From NCBI GenBank assembly GCA_023391335.1, contig JAEWBG010000059.1, positions 1-64,000 of the forward strand: a DNA stretch of 64,000 bases, written 5' to 3'. This DNA is from Pseudomonadota bacterium (GTDB taxonomy: Bacteria; Pseudomonadota; Gammaproteobacteria; Steroidobacterales; Steroidobacteraceae). Positions 16,900 through 25,277 of this stretch are shown here, one piece after another. The first letter of the stretch is position 1. Each line of letters begins with the position of its first letter. The translations under genes and the position numbers were made by a program. The notes under the pieces were generated by a model. It saw nothing but the letters and a program-made list of their open reading frames with translations. It did no database searches and was not told the DNA's origin.

Positions 16900-17372
16900 A
16901 GTGGTCTGCCGATCCGTCGATACTGCGTCAACCGGTGCACCTTTTCGCATTCGGATTCGGCGCGGGATTGAGTCCCAAAGCTCCGGGCACGTTCGGTACA
17001 TTGATCGCCATTCCGATCGTCATCGTGGCGATGCATTTCGGTTGGATGACGCATTTGGCCTTCACGCTGATTGCGTGTCTTGCCGGAATCTACATTTGCG
17101 GCGAGTCAGCTAGGCGTCTGGGGGTCCACGATCATTCCGGCATCGTGTGGGATGAGATCACCGGATATTCCGTGACGATGTTGGCAGCTCCAGCAAATTG
17201 GTACTGGTTGCTGGGCGGATTCGCGCTGTTCCGGTTCTTCGACATCGTCAAGCCCTGGCCGATCCGGGAGGCCGATCACAGTCTCTCCGGCGGGCTGGGA
17301 ATTATGCTGGATGACATCATTGCAGGTGTTTTCGCTGGTGCGATCTTGCTTGCGGTGAAGTTACTCATCTGA
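16896..17372 (+). CDS. pgpA: Phosphatidylglycerophosphatase A
   Basis: Inner-membrane phosphatase converting phosphatidylglycerol phosphate to phosphatidylglycerol. 158 residues from the ATG overlapping the thiL stop. The family motif GAGLSPKAPGTFGTL is at 24-38 and HDHSGIVWDEI is the acidic catalytic region. About four hydrophobic segments are visible, the last near the C-terminus. An in-frame start 72 bp upstream lies inside thiL and was rejected. Confidence 0.96.
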   Translation: MKWSADPSILRQPVHLFAFGFGAGLSPKAPGTFGTLIAIPIVIVAMHFGWMTHLAFTLIACLAGIYICGESARRLGVHDHSGIVWDEITGYSVTMLAAPANWYWLLGGFALFRFFDIVKPWPIREADHSLSGGLGIMLDDIIAGVFAGAILLAVKLLI

Positions 17373-17392
17373 CGCTTGATAACCAAAAGCCT

Positions 17393-18700
17393 GTGAACTC
17401 AACGAGCGCCCCGACCGTTCAGCGCAGCGCACCGACGCGCGATTCGCGTATTCCGGAACGCATCGGCAAATACGTCATCGTCAAGGAAGTGGGGCGCGGC
17501 AGCACGGGCGTCGTCTATCTTTCGCACGATCCGTACTATCGCCGCGACGTCGCCATCAAGGTCTACAACCTCGAATCGCACGACGAAGACCGCGCGCGCG
17601 TCACGCACAAAATGTTTCTTTCGGAAGCGCACATGGTCGGCATGCTGCAGCATCCGAACATCCTTCCTATCTACGATGCGGGCGAGGAGAACGGTCACTA
17701 CTACATCGTCACCGAACACGTTCACGGCGCGCGCACGCTATCGGCGTACTGCAAGCCCGACAACCTGCTGCCTGTCGATGATGTCGTGGAGATCATGTAC
17801 AAGTGCGCGAAGGCGTTGCACTACGCGCACAGTCGTGGCGTGATCCATCGCGATATCAAACCGTCGAACTTGATGCTCACGCAGGCCAATGACGTTCGCA
17901 TCATCGATTTCGGTATCGCGTTGGTTCAAGACTCGGAGATCTCTCGTATCGACGGCATCGCCGGCAGCCCTTCGTACATGTCGCCGGAGCAGGTGCAATC
18001 GCTCGATATCACGAATCGCTCCGATCTGTATTCGCTCGGTGCAGTGATGTACGAGATGCTCACCGGGTACCGACCATTCCGCGGCGGCAATCTTTCGAAG
18101 CTGCTGCATCAGATTGTTTACGCGACGCCTCAACCGATTCACGTGCTGCGTCCGGACATTCCAGAGGTACTGGAGAACACCGTAGCCAAGGCGCTGCAGA
18201 AGGACCCGGCAAAGCGTTATCGCAACGGCTTAGAACTCGCGGCGGATCTGACTCGCGTGCACCAGACGATCCGCGACGGCTCGTCGAAGATCGACAAGCA
18301 AGAGCAATTCTCGATCCTACGCACGCTCAAGTTCTTCCATGACTTCTCGCAAGCCGAGATTCTCGAAGTGCTGCGCGCGAGCACTTGGCAGGATTACGAA
18401 GAAGGCGAGGAGATCGTCAAAGAAGGCGAGATGGACGATCGCTTCTACGTGATTGTCTCAGGCAGCGTCGCCGTGATGCGCAACGGCAAAGCGGTCGGCC
18501 AGCTGGATGAAGGCGACTGCTTCGGTGAAACCAGCTACGTTCGCGGCGCGAAACGCTTGGCGACGATCAAGGCACTCTCCGCAGTGACCTTGATGAAGGT
18601 CAGCTCGACGCTGCTGGAGCAGGGTTCTGCTGCGTGTCAGTTGCGATTCAACAAAGTCTTCTTGCGCAGCTTGATCAGCCGCTTGCAGAGCGTCAGCTGA
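17393..18700 (+). CDS. Ser/Thr protein kinase fused to a cyclic-nucleotide-binding domain
   Basis: 435 residues from a GTG start. The Hanks-type kinase domain (about 24-290) is complete: glycine loop VGRGSTGVVYL, VAIKVY lysine, catalytic HRDIKPSN with Asp154, IDFGIA and GSPSYMSPEQV. The C-terminal part (about 308-435) is a cNMP-binding/CAP-type effector fold, with GEEIVKEGEMDDRFYVIVSG and FGETSYVRGAKRLATI in the phosphate-cassette position. There is no membrane segment, so it is cytosolic. It lies 20 bp after pgpA, likely at the end of the rib-nusB-thiL transcript. The ligand and substrates are unknown; the cNMP domain suggests a regulatory input. Confidence 0.93.
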   Translation: MNSTSAPTVQRSAPTRDSRIPERIGKYVIVKEVGRGSTGVVYLSHDPYYRRDVAIKVYNLESHDEDRARVTHKMFLSEAHMVGMLQHPNILPIYDAGEENGHYYIVTEHVHGARTLSAYCKPDNLLPVDDVVEIMYKCAKALHYAHSRGVIHRDIKPSNLMLTQANDVRIIDFGIALVQDSEISRIDGIAGSPSYMSPEQVQSLDITNRSDLYSLGAVMYEMLTGYRPFRGGNLSKLLHQIVYATPQPIHVLRPDIPEVLENTVAKALQKDPAKRYRNGLELAADLTRVHQTIRDGSSKIDKQEQFSILRTLKFFHDFSQAEILEVLRASTWQDYEEGEEIVKEGEMDDRFYVIVSGSVAVMRNGKAVGQLDEGDCFGETSYVRGAKRLATIKALSAVTLMKVSSTLLEQGSAACQLRFNKVFLRSLISRLQSVS

Positions 18701-18731
18701 CGCATAGCGCGCGAAGCGAGACTAAGATTTC

Positions 18732-18796
18732 GGACGCAACACAAGGAACGCAAAGAACAAGAAAAATAGCCGCAGAGAACGCAAAAAAGAAATCCA
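18732..18796. repeat. Family C repeat arm (left orientation)
   Basis: ACGCAACACAAGGAACGCAAAGAAC followed by CGCAGAGAACGCAAAAAAG, a degenerate run of CGCAAAGAA units. It starts about 30 bp after the kinase stop. The opposite end of the gap carries a family A right arm, making a hybrid pair. Confidence 0.65.
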
Positions 18797-18952
18797 AGGT
18801 GCGTTCTGCCCGATTCGTCGAAGCTCGTGTCTACATGAGTAGTGCGCTTGCTTCCCGAATCGATGACGGCCGGTCCTCGTCAGGGTGACAAGCTTGGTGT
18901 TGGCACACGGGGGGCCTCGAATTCACACTGTCAACCGTGACCCGTGACCTCT

Positions 18953-18988
18953 TGCTAGTCACTAGTCACTAGTCACCAGTCACTTCTC
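18953..18988. repeat. Family A repeat arm overlapping the folE2 stop
   Basis: CTAGTCACT repeated three times, then CCAGTCACTTCTC. The folE2 stop codon (complement of 18980-18982) is inside the arm, so the last codons of folE2 come from the repeat. Confidence 0.75.
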
Positions 18989-19795
18989 TTTCTCTATCAA
19001 TGCATACGCCGAGTGATTGTGGATCGACTCGAAGTTCTCCGCTTCGACGACATAAGCGCGCACGCGAGGTTCATTGTTGAGGCGGACAGCGACGTCGCGG
19101 ACAATGTCTTCGACGAACTTCGGATTGTCGTAGGCGCGCTCGGTCACGTACTTCTCGTCGGGGCGCTTGAGAATCCCGTACACCTCGCAGGAAGCTTCGT
19201 CTTCTGCGATATCGATGAGTTCTTCCAGCCACATGTGGCCGTCGATGCGCGCCTTGATCGTGATATGCGAGCGCTGGTTGTGAGCACCGTAATCAGAGAT
19301 GCGCTTCGAGCACGGGCACAAGCTGGTCGCGGCGACGACGACTTTGATCCAAAGCTCCGACTCCCCGTTGTGCAGTTCGCCGATCAGTGAGGCCTGATAG
19401 TTCATCAAGCTCTCCACGCCCGAGACGGGCGCCTTCTTCATCACGAAAAACGGAAATTCCATTTCGATGTGGCCGGACTTCGCGTCCAGCTTCTCGGTCA
19501 TTTCAGCGAGGATGTCGCGAAACGACTCGACGGATATCTCACGTTCGTTGCGATGTAGCACTTCGACAAAGCGCGACATGTGCGTGCCTTTGAAGTCATG
19601 AGGCAGCGCGACGTACATATTGAAGTTCGCGATCGTGTGCTGCTCGCCGCTAGCGCGATCTTTCACCCGTACCGGATGGTAGACATCTTTGATTCCAACC
19701 TTATTGATCGGAATCCGGCGCGAATCGGCGCGGCTCTGCACATCTTCGATGACAGAGGCGGCGGATTTATTGAGTGTGTCTGAAGAGCTGGCCAT
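18980..19795 (-). CDS. folE2: GTP cyclohydrolase FolE2 (type IB)
   Basis: Converts GTP to 7,8-dihydroneopterin triphosphate, feeding folate and, in some species, queuosine synthesis. 271 residues of the COG1469 family, with the signature SLCPCSKRISDYGAHNQRS (Cys160, Cys162) and HSAYALIE near the end. It is unrelated in sequence to FolE. The type IB enzyme can replace FolE under zinc limitation, but no zinc-regulator site was recognised. A TATACT -10 candidate lies 47 bp upstream. Confidence 0.96.
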   Translation of the reverse strand: MASSSDTLNKSAASVIEDVQSRADSRRIPINKVGIKDVYHPVRVKDRASGEQHTIANFNMYVALPHDFKGTHMSRFVEVLHRNEREISVESFRDILAEMTEKLDAKSGHIEMEFPFFVMKKAPVSGVESLMNYQASLIGELHNGESELWIKVVVAATSLCPCSKRISDYGAHNQRSHITIKARIDGHMWLEELIDIAEDEASCEVYGILKRPDEKYVTERAYDNPKFVEDIVRDVAVRLNNEPRVRAYVVEAENFESIHNHSAYALIEKEK

Positions 19796-19841
19796 AACAG
19801 AGGGCGGATTGGGGTCGCCCGGCGGTAATCAAGTGCGGCGC

Positions 19842-19847
19842 AGTATA
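19842..19847 (-). promoter_or_regulatory. Putative -10 box for folE2
   Basis: TATACT on the minus strand followed by GCGCCGC. A GC-rich inverted repeat CCCGGCG/CGCCGGG at 19857-19872 lies just upstream and could belong to the dxs 3' end. Confidence 0.4.
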
Positions 19848-19896
19848 AGCGAAGGCCCCGGCGTGCGCCGGGTGCGGCGGGGAAAGAGTGAATTTC

Positions 19897-21783
19897 CTAC
19901 GACGCCGCGGCGCGGGCGGGAACGTGCCACCAACGCGTAATCGCCAGTTCGATGGATGCCGCGTCTAATCCGGCTGAAACCAAGCAATCCTCGCGAGACC
20001 CGTGTTCGATGAATCGATCGGGGATGCCCAAATGCAGCAACGGCAGCGTGTGACCGTGTGCGTTGAGCAATTCGGCAATCGCGCTGCCGGCGCCGCCTGC
20101 GACAACGTTCTCTTCAACTGTGACGAAGCTGCGATGAGTCGATGCGATTCGCAGCAATAGTTCTTCATCGAGCGGCTTCACGAAACGCAGATTCACGAGT
20201 GTGGCATCGAGCTTCTCGGCAATGCGTTCGCAGAACGGCACCATGGCGCCGATGCCGATGATTGCCAGGCCGCTGCGACCCTCGCGGCGCACCTGTGCTT
20301 TCCCGATCGGCAAAGCACGCATCGCTTTCTCGAGCGGCGTACCTGGGCCTTGTCCTCGCGGGTAACGGACTGCCGCAGGCACTCCGCTTTCAACAGCGGT
20401 AAACAGCATCTGCCGGCATTCGTTCTCATCGGCAGGCGCCATGATGAGCATGTTCGGAATGCATCGCAGATAGCTCAGATCGTAGCTACCTTGATGGGTT
20501 GCGCCGTCTCCGCCGACGAGCCCGGCCCGGTCAACCGCAAACGTCACCGGCAAGTTCTGCAAGGCGACGTCGTGAATCAACTGATCGTAGGCGCGTTGTA
20601 AGAACGTCGAGTAAATCGCGACGACCGGCTTCAATCCGTCGCATGCCATGCCCGCAGCCAGCGTAACGGCGTGCTGTTCGGCGATCGCCACATCGAAATA
20701 GCGGTCGGGGAAGCGCTTGGAGAATTCCACCATTCCCGAGCCTTCGCGCATCGCGGGCGTGATGCCGACGACCTTCGAATCTGCTGCAGCCATGTCGCAC
20801 AACCAATCGCCGAACACTTGCGAGTAACTGGGGCCGCTGGTCTTTTCCTTGAAAATGACGCCGCTCTTGGGGTCGAAAGGACCTGGGCCGTGCCACTTGA
20901 TCGGATCCGCTTCAGCCGGTGCGTAGCCTTTGCCCTTGCGCGTGATGACATGCAGAAACTGCGGGCCTTTCAAATCGCGCAAGTTTTTGAGCGTAGCGGT
21001 CAGCGCGTTGACATCGTGGCCGTCGACTGGCCCGATGTAGTTGAACCCGAGTTCTTCGAAAATCGTGCCGGGAAGCACCATGCCTTTCATGTGTTCCTCG
21101 GAGCGTCGCGCTAATTCCCAAACCGTGGGCATCCGTCGGAGCACTTTCTTGCCGCCCTCACGGAGCGTTGCGTAGAGCTTTCCGGAAAGAACGCGCGCGA
21201 AGTAATTCGAGAAGGCGCCGACGTTTTCCGAGATCGACATGTCGTTGTCATTGAGAATGACCAGCATGTCGACATCCAAGCTGCCGGCGTGATTGAGCGC
21301 CTCGAAAGCCATGCCGGCACTCATCGCTCCATCGCCGATCACGGCAACGACGCGACGATCAATTCCTTGGCGCGCGGCGGCGATGGCCATTCCCAATGCC
21401 GCGCTGATCGAGGTGCTCGAGTGGCCGACGCCGAATGTGTCGTACTCGCTTTCGCTGCGAGTCGGAAACGGCGCGAGGCCGTCCTTCAGCTTGATGGTGC
21501 CGAGCCGGTCGCGGCGGCCCGTGAGCACCTTGTGCGGATACGCTTGATGGCCAACATCCCACACCAGACGGTCGCGAGGTGTATCGAAGACATAATGCAG
21601 AGCCACTGTGAGCTCTACGGTGCCCAGGCCCGCCGCAAAGTGGCCGCCCATCTGGCTCACCGTGTCGATCAGGTACTGCCGCAACTCGCTCGACACAGCC
21701 GGCAGATCCGACTCAGGGAGCTTGCGAAGATCCGCCGGAGAGTCGAGCGCCGAGAGGAGCGGGTAAGAATGGACGGAGTTCAT
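19897..21783 (-). CDS. dxs: 1-deoxy-D-xylulose-5-phosphate synthase
   Basis: Thiamin-diphosphate enzyme joining pyruvate and glyceraldehyde 3-phosphate, first step of the MEP isoprenoid pathway. 628 residues: the ThDP motif GDGAMSAGMAFEALNHAG ending in NDNDMSISENVG is in the N-terminal domain, the transketolase-like pyrimidine domain has AEQHAVTLAAGMA, and the C-terminal domain has VTVEENVVAGGAGSA. It is downstream of ispA on the same strand, so isoprenoid genes cluster. ThDP supply links it to thiL. Confidence 0.98.
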   Translation of the reverse strand: MNSVHSYPLLSALDSPADLRKLPESDLPAVSSELRQYLIDTVSQMGGHFAAGLGTVELTVALHYVFDTPRDRLVWDVGHQAYPHKVLTGRRDRLGTIKLKDGLAPFPTRSESEYDTFGVGHSSTSISAALGMAIAAARQGIDRRVVAVIGDGAMSAGMAFEALNHAGSLDVDMLVILNDNDMSISENVGAFSNYFARVLSGKLYATLREGGKKVLRRMPTVWELARRSEEHMKGMVLPGTIFEELGFNYIGPVDGHDVNALTATLKNLRDLKGPQFLHVITRKGKGYAPAEADPIKWHGPGPFDPKSGVIFKEKTSGPSYSQVFGDWLCDMAAADSKVVGITPAMREGSGMVEFSKRFPDRYFDVAIAEQHAVTLAAGMACDGLKPVVAIYSTFLQRAYDQLIHDVALQNLPVTFAVDRAGLVGGDGATHQGSYDLSYLRCIPNMLIMAPADENECRQMLFTAVESGVPAAVRYPRGQGPGTPLEKAMRALPIGKAQVRREGRSGLAIIGIGAMVPFCERIAEKLDATLVNLRFVKPLDEELLLRIASTHRSFVTVEENVVAGGAGSAIAELLNAHGHTLPLLHLGIPDRFIEHGSREDCLVSAGLDAASIELAITRWWHVPARAAAS

Positions 21784-21795
21784 AAGAAGGCGCGC

Positions 21796-21801
21796 AGTTT
21801 A
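21796..21801 (-). promoter_or_regulatory. Putative -10 box for dxs
   Basis: TAAACT on the minus strand, then GCGCGCC, only 12 bp from the dxs ATG. If real, the leader would be very short. Confidence 0.3.
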
Positions 21802-21856
21802 CAGGAAACCTCGGGGAAGCTCGTGGCCTGTAAGCGGATTTCCGAGTTGCGCCGGA

Positions 21857-22756
21857 TCAGGATTTTCTCAGCACCAGCCAGTTAGAAATCGCCACCAGCG
21901 GCGTGTTCTCCAAACCTTCGCGGCGAAGCGCATTCAAAGCGGCCTCATGCAACTCATGCATGCGTTTGCGCGAAGCTTCCACCCCCGCAACGGCTGGGTA
22001 GGTCGGCTTGTTCAATGCGGAATCCGCTCCGGTCGCTTTGCCTATTACTGCCGGGTCGCCTTCCACATCTAGAAGATCATCCTGAATTTGGAAGGCAAGA
22101 CCGATAGCGCGTGCGTACTCATCGAGGGCTTGCAGCCTTTCGTTAGAGAGATCGTTCGAACAGCTGGCTGCCATCAATACGCTGGCATGAATCAACGCGC
22201 CGGTTTTGCGTGCGTGCACTTGCTCGACTTCTGCAAGATTCAATTTGCGCCCGGTGGCAGCGAGATCCAATGCCTGCCCGCCGGCCATCCCCTGCGTGCC
22301 GCTGGCCCGCGCGAGCAGGCTTACCAATTTCAAGCGCATCGTTGTCGACGGCGGTAACCCGGGCCCGTCCGTCAGCAGTTCGAAAGCGAGAACCTGCAAT
22401 GCATCGCCGACCAGAATCGCGGTCGCTTCGTCGAACGCTTTGTGACACGTGGGCCGACCACGGCGGAGGTCATCGTTGTCCATGGCGGGCAGATCGTCAT
22501 GAACCAGCGAGTAGGCGTGGATGAGTTCGACTGCACACGCAGCGCCGTCCACCTGATCCGCTGGAATGCCGAGCGCTGCCGCCGTCGCATACACGAGCGC
22601 CGGCCGGACGCGCTTGCCGCCGCCGAGCGCGCTATATCTCAGTGCTTCATGCAGACGTTGAGGGGGCTCCGCAGGGGAGGGCAATCGCGCGTCGAGTTGT
22701 TCTTCGATGCGCGTCTGCCACGCGCGCAACATGGTCGCGAACGAATCCTGATGCAT
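21857..22756 (-). CDS. ispA: Farnesyl diphosphate synthase (polyprenyl synthetase)
   Basis: Extends IPP/DMAPP to farnesyl diphosphate for quinones and undecaprenyl carriers. 299 residues from ATG 22756; longer frames run into xseB. The first aspartate-rich motif DDLPAMDND (within LVHDDLPAMDNDDLRRGRP) and the second FQIQDDLLDVEGDP are intact, as is GGGKRVRPAL. It follows xseB by 8 bp, the usual xseB-ispA-dxs order. Confidence 0.96.
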   Translation of the reverse strand: MHQDSFATMLRAWQTRIEEQLDARLPSPAEPPQRLHEALRYSALGGGKRVRPALVYATAAALGIPADQVDGAACAVELIHAYSLVHDDLPAMDNDDLRRGRPTCHKAFDEATAILVGDALQVLAFELLTDGPGLPPSTTMRLKLVSLLARASGTQGMAGGQALDLAATGRKLNLAEVEQVHARKTGALIHASVLMAASCSNDLSNERLQALDEYARAIGLAFQIQDDLLDVEGDPAVIGKATGADSALNKPTYPAVAGVEASRKRMHELHEAALNALRREGLENTPLVAISNWLVLRKS

Positions 22757-22764
22757 GCGGCAGC

Positions 22765-23019
22765 TCAGGTTTCGTCGTCGCTGTCGAATTCTGCGCGCTC
22801 GAATTGCTCGGGCTCGCCGCTGCGCCGCAGAAGAATCTCGACCTTTTGTTCGGCCTGCTTGAGAGCAGCTTGGCAGGTGCGAGTAAGTTGCACGCCGCGT
22901 TCGAAACACTTCAGGGATTCATCGAGCGAGAGATCGCCTTGCTCGAGCTTTTCGACTAGCGCTTCGAGTTCAGTCAACGAGCGTTCGAAATCGGCGGGCG
23001 GCGTTTGCGGTTCGGCCAT
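22765..23019 (-). CDS. xseB: Exodeoxyribonuclease VII small subunit
   Basis: 84 residues from ATG 23019 (MAEPQTPPADFERSLTELEA), the expected size. The conserved core is LEALVEKLEQGDLSLDESL and FERGVQLTRTCQAAL, forming the helical hairpin that joins XseA. It ends in an acidic tail. xseA is not in this window. It leads the xseB-ispA-dxs group. Confidence 0.95.
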   Translation of the reverse strand: MAEPQTPPADFERSLTELEALVEKLEQGDLSLDESLKCFERGVQLTRTCQAALKQAEQKVEILLRRSGEPEQFERAEFDSDDET

Positions 23020-23154
23020 GTCGGTGAGTACAGATCTGGGCGGGTACGAGGGCGCGGCAAGCTTGCATTCCTGCCTGCGACCGGTCAAATGCACAACGTG
23101 ACTAAAGTTCGGTCGTTGACTTGCCTGACAGGCGGGCATAGATTCGCACCCGCA

Positions 23155-23169
23155 TTAGACTTTGTCTAA
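23155..23169. promoter_or_regulatory. 15-bp palindrome upstream of rubrerythrin
   Basis: TTAGACTTTGTCTAA is a perfect 6-3-6 dyad 118 bp before the rubrerythrin start, in the divergent gap with xseB. It has the size of a dimeric repressor operator. No specific regulator is assigned. Confidence 0.45.
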
Positions 23170-23286
23170 CGGCACGGTTTTTCACCAGCGGAAAGTTACT
23201 AACGGCAGCGCACGCTTCCGGCAGCGGACTTTTCGTTGCGAATGGCCTACGCAATCACGCAACGATACTTAAGTGAGGATCCTGCA

Positions 23287-23703
23287 ATGAAAAACTTGAA
23301 GGGCACCAGCACGGAAAAGAATCTCAAGGACGCCTTTGCCGGCGAATCCCAAGCCAACCGTCGCTATCTATATTTCGCAGCCAAGGCTGACGTCGAAGGT
23401 TTCAATGACGTCGCTGCTGTGTTCCGTTCGACTGCGGAAGGCGAGACCGGCCATGCGCATGGTCACTTGGAATATCTGGAAGCTGTCGGTGATCCGGCAA
23501 CGGGCCTGCCGATCGGCGCGACTTCCGCAAACCTGAAGGCTGCCATTGCCGGTGAGACTCACGAGTACACCGACATGTATCCGGGCATGGCCAAGCAGGC
23601 GCGCGAAGAAGGTTTCGATGAAATCGCCGATTGGTTCGAGACGCTGGCGAAGGCAGAGCGCTCGCATGCCAATCGTTTCCAGAAGGCGCTCGATACGCTT
23701 TAA
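23287..23703 (+). CDS. Rubrerythrin-family diiron protein without rubredoxin domain
   Basis: 138-residue ferritin-like four-helix protein. The diiron ligands are visible as Glu20, Glu53-x-x-His56, Glu90 with Glu93, and Glu124-x-x-His127. Rubrerythrins reduce hydrogen peroxide to water, and this short form lacks the C-terminal rubredoxin electron-transfer domain, so it needs an external donor. The ATG at 23287 has an AGGAT ribosome binding site; an upstream in-frame start at 23236 is less likely. The next genes, an Fe-S oxidoreductase-like protein and a DUF3501 protein, probably act with it. Confidence 0.93.
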   Translation: MKNLKGTSTEKNLKDAFAGESQANRRYLYFAAKADVEGFNDVAAVFRSTAEGETGHAHGHLEYLEAVGDPATGLPIGATSANLKAAIAGETHEYTDMYPGMAKQAREEGFDEIADWFETLAKAERSHANRFQKALDTL

Positions 23704-23736
23704 CTAGTGACTTGTGACTAGTGACTAGCGGATAGG
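23700..23736. repeat. Family A repeat arm (left orientation)
   Basis: Tandem CTAGTGACT/TGTGACTAGTGACTAGCGGATAGG starting within the rubrerythrin stop codon (TAA is part of the arm). It is the left partner of a hybrid cassette whose right arm is family E at 23817-23862. Confidence 0.8.
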
Positions 23737-23743
23737 TCAGAAA

Positions 23744-23769
23744 ACTCGCGCCCGATCTCGGGCGCGAGT
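23744..23769. terminator. Perfect 11-bp stem-loop after rubrerythrin
   Basis: ACTCGCGCCCG and CGGGCGCGAGT pair around ATCT. On the plus strand no T-run follows; on the minus strand the stem is followed by TTTTC. It may attenuate transcription between rubrerythrin and the Fe-S gene or protect the 3' end of the transcript. Confidence 0.5.
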
Positions 23770-23816
23770 GGTCGACGATCCAAAGCGATTTAGCGGAAGA
23801 CAGACGGCTGGTTGGG

Positions 23817-23862
23817 TCTCTGGCTCCAGCCCCGGGTCTCCGGTCTCCAGCCTCCAGCCTGC
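23817..23862. repeat. Family E repeat arm (right orientation)
   Basis: TCTCTGGCTCCAGC, CCCGGGTCTCCGGTCTCCAG and CCTCCAGCCTGC, degenerate units of CTCCAGCC, ending 8 bp before the next ATG. The same family forms a full pair between fimV and truA. Confidence 0.7.
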
Positions 23863-23870
23863 GAAGCTCC

Positions 23871-25220
23871 ATGTCCCAAGAAAAATCCGGTCCAGCGCGC
23901 GAAGGCAGTCTCGAAGCTCCGACGCGTCATCCGATCGCGTGGAAAGATCCTCAGTATTTAGACGAAAACCTGCTCTTCAAAGAGCTGGAACGTGTGTTCG
24001 ACATCTGCCATGGATGCCGCCGCTGTTTCAGTCTCTGCAATGCGTTCCCAACGTTGTTCGATGCGGTGGATGAGTCGAGTACGGGCGAAGTCGAGAGCGT
24101 CGATCGCAAGGTGTACTGGGATGTCGTAGATCATTGTTACCTCTGCGACATGTGTTACATGACGAAGTGCCCATACGTTCCGCCGCACCCTTGGAACGTG
24201 GACTTTCCGCATTTGATGCTGCGCGCGAAAGCATTCAAGTTCAAAAATCAGCCCGTCAAAACGCGCGACAAGATCCTGAGCTCGACCGACGCTGTCGGCA
24301 GCATCGCCGGGATTCCCGTCGTGTCCGAAGTGGTGAACACGGTGAATCGCACCGCATTCGGCCGCTCGATGCTCGACAAAGTGCTGGGCGTGCATCCGCA
24401 AGCCCCGATTCCCGAATATCACAGTCCTTCCTACCGCAAGCGCTTCGCTAAAGCTAAGCACCCGCAAATCACAGCGACACCTGCAGGTGAGACCAAAGGC
24501 AAGGTGGCACTTTTCGCGACCTGCTATGGCAATCGCAATGAGCCGGCACTCAACGAAGATTTAGTCGCGATTTTCGAGCACAACGGCATCCCTGTGACGA
24601 TCGCGGCGCAGGAGAAGTGCTGCGGCATGCCCAAGTTGGAATTGGGCGATTTGGAATCGATCGAGAAGCTCAAAGAAGAAAACATTCCAGCGTTGGTGAA
24701 GTTGGTCGATCAAGGCTGGGACATCGTGACGCCGGTGCCATCGTGCACGTTGATGTTCAAACAAGAATTGCCGCTCATGTTTCCCGACGATGAGCGCGTG
24801 CAGAAAGTCCGAGATGCGATGTTCGATCCGTTCGAATATCTCTGGGAACGCTACAAGGCGGGTTTGTTGAAGACCGAATTCAAACATCGCCTGGGCAAGA
24901 TCAGTTATCACGTGCCGTGCCATTTGCGCGTGCAGAACCTTGGGCTAAAAACTCGGGATGTGCTGATGCTGGTGCCGGAAACGCACGTCGAGCCGATCGA
25001 ACGCTGCTCTGGTCATAACGGAACTTATGGCGTGAAGCGCGAGTACCGGGATACGTCGATGAAGATCGGCAAGCCCGTGTTTCGTCGCGTTGCCGATTCC
25101 GGCGCGGACCACTACTCGAGCGACTGCCCGATGGCGGGGCATCAAATCGAATCTGGATTGGAAGGGAACAAGGAACCGACGCATCCGCTGACCCTGCTTC
25201 GCAGGGCTTACGGAATATAG
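23871..25220 (+). CDS. GlpC/heterodisulfide reductase-like Fe-S protein
   Basis: 449 residues with two N-terminal 4Fe-4S cluster motifs: Cys46-x2-Cys49-x2-Cys52-x3-Cys56 and Cys89-x2-Cys92-x2-Cys95-x4-Cys100-Pro; the second has one extra residue over the usual spacing. Two CCG-type regions follow: EKCCGMP is canonical, while RCSGHNG is degenerate (Ser for Cys). Such proteins relay electrons to a partner, plausibly the rubrerythrin upstream. There is no signal peptide or membrane segment. The start abuts a repeat arm with no strong ribosome binding site. The exact reaction is unknown. Confidence 0.9.
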   Translation: MSQEKSGPAREGSLEAPTRHPIAWKDPQYLDENLLFKELERVFDICHGCRRCFSLCNAFPTLFDAVDESSTGEVESVDRKVYWDVVDHCYLCDMCYMTKCPYVPPHPWNVDFPHLMLRAKAFKFKNQPVKTRDKILSSTDAVGSIAGIPVVSEVVNTVNRTAFGRSMLDKVLGVHPQAPIPEYHSPSYRKRFAKAKHPQITATPAGETKGKVALFATCYGNRNEPALNEDLVAIFEHNGIPVTIAAQEKCCGMPKLELGDLESIEKLKEENIPALVKLVDQGWDIVTPVPSCTLMFKQELPLMFPDDERVQKVRDAMFDPFEYLWERYKAGLLKTEFKHRLGKISYHVPCHLRVQNLGLKTRDVLMLVPETHVEPIERCSGHNGTYGVKREYRDTSMKIGKPVFRRVADSGADHYSSDCPMAGHQIESGLEGNKEPTHPLTLLRRAYGI

Positions 25221-25226
25221 GAAAGG

Positions 25227-25259
25227 ATCTCCGCGGAGCTCACCGAGCACACGGAGAAA
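25227..25259. repeat. Family B repeat arm (left orientation)
   Basis: GATCTCCGCGGAGCTCACCGAG then CACACGGAG, 6 bp after the Fe-S gene stop. No mirror arm is present in this 57-bp gap, so it is a half-cassette. Confidence 0.65.
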
Positions 25260-25277
25260 CGACCTCAGGAACTTGCT

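Noticed and set aside
17393..18700. Horizontally acquired kinase
   Set aside because: By eye, codon use and base composition match the neighbours, and the spacing fits the operon.
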